Assembly: GCA_039033215.1 (NCBI GenBank)
Contig: JBCCDA010000006.1
Span: 9,272-73,271 of the forward strand
DNA from: Thermohalobaculum sp039033215
GTDB lineage: Bacteria > Pseudomonadota > Alphaproteobacteria > Rhodobacterales > Rhodobacteraceae
DNA: 64,000 nucleotides
Direction: 5' to 3'
A program made the translations under genes and the position numbers. Numbering within the stretch: position 1 is the stretch's first letter; every line of letters begins with the position of its first letter. Below are positions 61,750 through 64,000 of this stretch, in pieces. The notes beneath the pieces are model-generated. The model saw nothing but the letters and a program-made list of their open reading frames with translations, was not told the DNA's origin and ran no database searches.

Positions 61750-62472
61750 ATGGCAACCAATCCCGAAATGACGCCCGAGGCACTGGCCGAGCGGCACGCC
61801 CGGCTGAACCGCTGGCGGCGCAAGCTTACGTCGCCGCGCGACCGGCTGGCCGCTTGGCTGGACATGATTTTTATCGATCACGCGTTCTTCCGGATGGTCT
61901 ATCTGAACCATCACGAGGTGGCGCCAGGGATCTGGCGCTCGGCCCAGCCGCTCCCCTACCAGATCACCCGGATGGCTAAGCGGGGTCTGAAGACGGTGGT
62001 CAACCTCCGAGGGGGACAGAGCTATGGCTCGCTGCCGCTCGAGGTCGAGGCCTGCGAGCGCCATGGGATTCAGTTCGAGACCTTTGTGCTGCGATCCAGG
62101 GCAATCCCGTCGATCGAGGATGTCCGGGCCACCAAGGAGCTGTTTGAACGGATCCAGAAACCCGTGCTCTTCCACTGCAAGTCGGGGGCTGACCGGGCCG
62201 GCATGATGGCGGCTCTCTACCTGGCGCTCGTCGAGGGACGGCCGGTCAGCGAGGCCCGCCGCCAGCTCTCGTTGCGCTATGGTCACTTTTCCCGTGGCCC
62301 GACGGGCGTCCTTGATGCCTTCTTCGACACATACGAAGCGGACCAGCCAGACGGGGCCATGCCGCTCATGGAGTGGGTCGAGACCCGCTTTGACGAGGGC
62401 GCGATCACCCAAGCGTTCAAGGCAGGCACCCTCGGCAGTTTCCTCACGGAAACGGTGCTGCGCCGCGAGTGA
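61750..62472 (+). CDS. Dual-specificity/tyrosine phosphatase-like protein
   Basis: A 240-residue protein. The CX5R phosphatase loop is HCKSGADRAG with nucleophile Cys143 and Arg149, and the preceding VAPGIWRSAQPLPYQI and GLKTVVNLRGG strands match the DSP/PTP-like fold found in bacterial proteins. There is no signal peptide. ATG 61750 is preferred over GTG 61738. The substrate, phosphoprotein or phosphoinositide, is unknown. Confidence 0.88.
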   Translation: MATNPEMTPEALAERHARLNRWRRKLTSPRDRLAAWLDMIFIDHAFFRMVYLNHHEVAPGIWRSAQPLPYQITRMAKRGLKTVVNLRGGQSYGSLPLEVEACERHGIQFETFVLRSRAIPSIEDVRATKELFERIQKPVLFHCKSGADRAGMMAALYLALVEGRPVSEARRQLSLRYGHFSRGPTGVLDAFFDTYEADQPDGAMPLMEWVETRFDEGAITQAFKAGTLGSFLTETVLRRE

Positions 62473-62566
62473 CCATCATGGTCGGTGATTCTTGCGATCA
62501 AGAATTGCCGCATGGACATCCGTGAGCACTGGCATACCCTCACGCTAGTCCCAGCAGGAGGTTTTC

Positions 62567-63781
62567 ATGGACCTAAACCGCGGCCGCCAAGCATTGTCGA
62601 TCCCCGGGCCTTCGGTCATCCCAGACCGTGTGCTCGCCGCCATGCATATCCCGATGCCAAATATCTACGAGGGTGCACTCGTCGATATGTCGGCGTCGGT
62701 GTTCGAGGATCTGCCGAAGATAGCGCGGACAAAGGGGCACGCGTTCATGACGATCTCGAACGGGCACGGTGCCTGGGAGATGGCGTTGACGAACACGCTC
62801 TCGCGCGGAGACCGGGTGTTGGTGCTGAACACGGGGCGCTTTGCGGAAGGCTGGGGAGCGCAGGCGACGATGCTGGGTTGCGAGGTTGAGACGATCGATT
62901 TTGGCGAGCGTGCCCCGGTGGATCCCGATCAGGTCGAGACACGGCTGCGAGAAGACGCTGATCATGAGATCAAGGCGATCCTTGTCGTCCAGATCGATAC
63001 GGCCTCGGGTGTCTGGAACGACATTGCCGCGCTGCGCGAAGCGATCGATGCGGCGGGCCATCCCGCGCTCTTCATGGTGGATACGATCGCGTCGCTGGGC
63101 TGCGTGCCTTACGAGATGGACAGCTGGGGCGTCGACGTGACGGTCGGCGGCTCGCAGAAGGGTCTCATGGTGCCCCCGGGGCTTGGACTGGTCTGGGCGT
63201 CGGAGAAGGCGGTCGAGGCCCACAAGACTGCAGACATGCGCACGCCCTACTGGGATTGGTCCGCGCGGATGCAGGAAGGCGCGCACTATCTTCGGTACTG
63301 CGGCACAGCCCCGATCCAGCACATCCACGCCATGCGCACTGCCCTGGACATGATCTTCGAAGAGGGGCTGGAGAACGTCTGGGCACGCCACAAGGTGTTC
63401 GCCAGCGCCGTTCGTGCGGCGATCGACGCATGGTCCACCGACAATGGGATCATGTTCAACATTCAGGACCCGGCGCACCGGTCCAACTCGACGACCACCG
63501 TCTTGTCCGGGGGGATCGACGCGAGGGCGCTGAGGGCGCTCTGCGAGCATGGTGCCGGGCTTACGCTTGGTATCGGACTCGGGGCGTTCGAGGGTCGTGC
63601 CTTCCGGATCGGCCATATGGGTCACCTGAACCCGCCCATGGTCCTGGGCACGCTCGCAACCGTCGAGGCGGCGCTATCGGCGATGCAGGCTCCTATGGGC
63701 GCATCGGGCATTGCGAGGGCATCCGAGGTGATTGCTCAGGCGCTGTCGGACAACCAAGTCGCAGCGGCCACGGCAGCATAA
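62567..63781 (+). CDS. Class V aminotransferase (alanine/serine-glyoxylate type)
   Basis: A 404-residue PLP enzyme. The LSIPGPSVIPDRVLAAMHIP start is that of alanine-glyoxylate/serine-glyoxylate aminotransferases. PLP Lys198 is in VTVGGSQKGLMVPPG, ISNGHGAWEMALTNTLSRGD provides the PLP-phosphate turn, and FRIGHMGHLN is the C-terminal substrate-binding motif. It forms glycine from glyoxylate and an amino donor. Close relatives include the BhcA aspartate-glyoxylate aminotransferase, so the donor is uncertain. An inverted repeat CGTGAG-N12-CTCACG lies at 62521-62544 upstream. Confidence 0.93.
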   Translation: MDLNRGRQALSIPGPSVIPDRVLAAMHIPMPNIYEGALVDMSASVFEDLPKIARTKGHAFMTISNGHGAWEMALTNTLSRGDRVLVLNTGRFAEGWGAQATMLGCEVETIDFGERAPVDPDQVETRLREDADHEIKAILVVQIDTASGVWNDIAALREAIDAAGHPALFMVDTIASLGCVPYEMDSWGVDVTVGGSQKGLMVPPGLGLVWASEKAVEAHKTADMRTPYWDWSARMQEGAHYLRYCGTAPIQHIHAMRTALDMIFEEGLENVWARHKVFASAVRAAIDAWSTDNGIMFNIQDPAHRSNSTTTVLSGGIDARALRALCEHGAGLTLGIGLGAFEGRAFRIGHMGHLNPPMVLGTLATVEAALSAMQAPMGASGIARASEVIAQALSDNQVAAATAA

Positions 63782-64000
63782 TCTGCGGGCGCGCCGGTCT
63801 TCCGGGTTTTCTCGGGAGGGGGCGTTTGCCGCCCGGTCTGTTGCAGGGCACGGCCTTGGGGCGCCCTCGGGTCAGTCAGCGACGGTCAGGTACTTCTGCA
63901 GGCGTCATGGACTGCGCAGCCACGACTTCGGGTGTCCCCCCGGGGCCTGGGTGGTGGTGAACCAACCGTCTGAGGCACCGGTCGTCGGTGGCCGGGGTAC
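63782..64000. other. 219-bp tail without a recognised gene
   Basis: After the aminotransferase stop, no reading frame on either strand looks like a gene before the window ends. A short minus-strand frame near 63890 is interrupted by stops. Confidence 0.5.

Noticed and set aside
62521..62544. Inverted repeat CGTGAG-N12-CTCACG before the class V aminotransferase
   Set aside because: A single short copy with no associated regulator gene nearby; noted as a possible operator in the gene entry but not strong enough as a separate feature.
63256..63960. Plus-strand frame overlapping the aminotransferase 3-prime end and continuing toward the window end
   Set aside because: Shadow frame inside a well-supported gene, with no ribosome site or domain.

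Overview
High-GC, densely packed bacterial chromosome segment with many ATGA/GTGA/TTGA stop-start overlaps. Gene content points to an alphaproteobacterium of the Rhodobacteraceae/Roseobacter type: GapR (DUF2312), DUF1244, a ~600-residue DmdC-like acyl-CoA dehydrogenase, heterotetrameric sarcosine oxidase, a BLUF protein and a DUF1989-Rieske pair. This placement is inferred from families, not from a marker gene. No rRNA, tRNA, CRISPR array, IS element or prophage was seen; the window is mostly chromosomal core with small accessory insertions.

Layout. 1-2.8 kb: a truncated YafY-type regulator with two matching 20-bp palindromes before a small membrane protein, then a Rieske oxygenase / DUF1989 / 83-residue operon. 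3-4.7 kb: a charged lipoprotein and an AT-richer orphan secreted protein lying between two copies of a 21-bp repeat. 4.7-13.4 kb: a minus-strand fatty acyl-CoA oxidation block (FadB, NTF2-like, thiolase, GFA, GST, two small unknowns, VOC, acyl-CoA dehydrogenase, MerR regulator). 13.5-21 kb: two thioesterases, SGNH hydrolase, PHB-depolymerase-like esterase, MATE and MFS transporters, pyruvate kinase, N-formylglutamate amidohydrolase. 21-28 kb: DUF1244, GapR, an orphan NtrC-type regulator, an OmpA-like lipoprotein with a strong terminator, oligopeptidase F. 28-33 kb: pheS and pheT separated by two unrelated genes. 33-39.6 kb: MscL, muramidase, alanine dehydrogenase, AzlCD, FdhD, BLUF. 39.8-45.6 kb: panB and molybdenum cofactor genes (mobA, mobB, moeA), with a scar in which a mobA 5-prime fragment is fused to a panB 3-prime fragment. 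45.6-54.4 kb: coiled-coil membrane protein, greA, carB, GFA protein, class III cyclase, small secreted proteins. 54.4-64 kb: a sarcosine oxidase operon interrupted by acetyltransferase and cupin genes, sulfotransferase, phosphatase, and a class V aminotransferase.

Most interesting signals. (1) Two short arrays, at 10940-11005 and 29284-29327, repeat a cGTAT(G/T)nC core at an exact 11-bp period, each in the coding orientation just after a gene; I know no described element that matches. (2) The mobA-prime::panB-prime fusion reads as the junction of an ancestral tandem duplication. (3) Near-perfect palindromes pair with the YafY-type and MerR regulators. (4) A 21-bp copy of the fadB 3-prime end flanks an atypical secreted protein. 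(5) A 63-residue protein beside the scar carries an LDGAQG motif resembling double-glycine leaders.

Metabolically, the Rieske oxygenase, sarcosine oxidase and class V aminotransferase could act in N-methylated amine and glycine/glyoxylate metabolism, and the MerR-linked block in acyl-CoA breakdown. Both are inferences from gene families and context.
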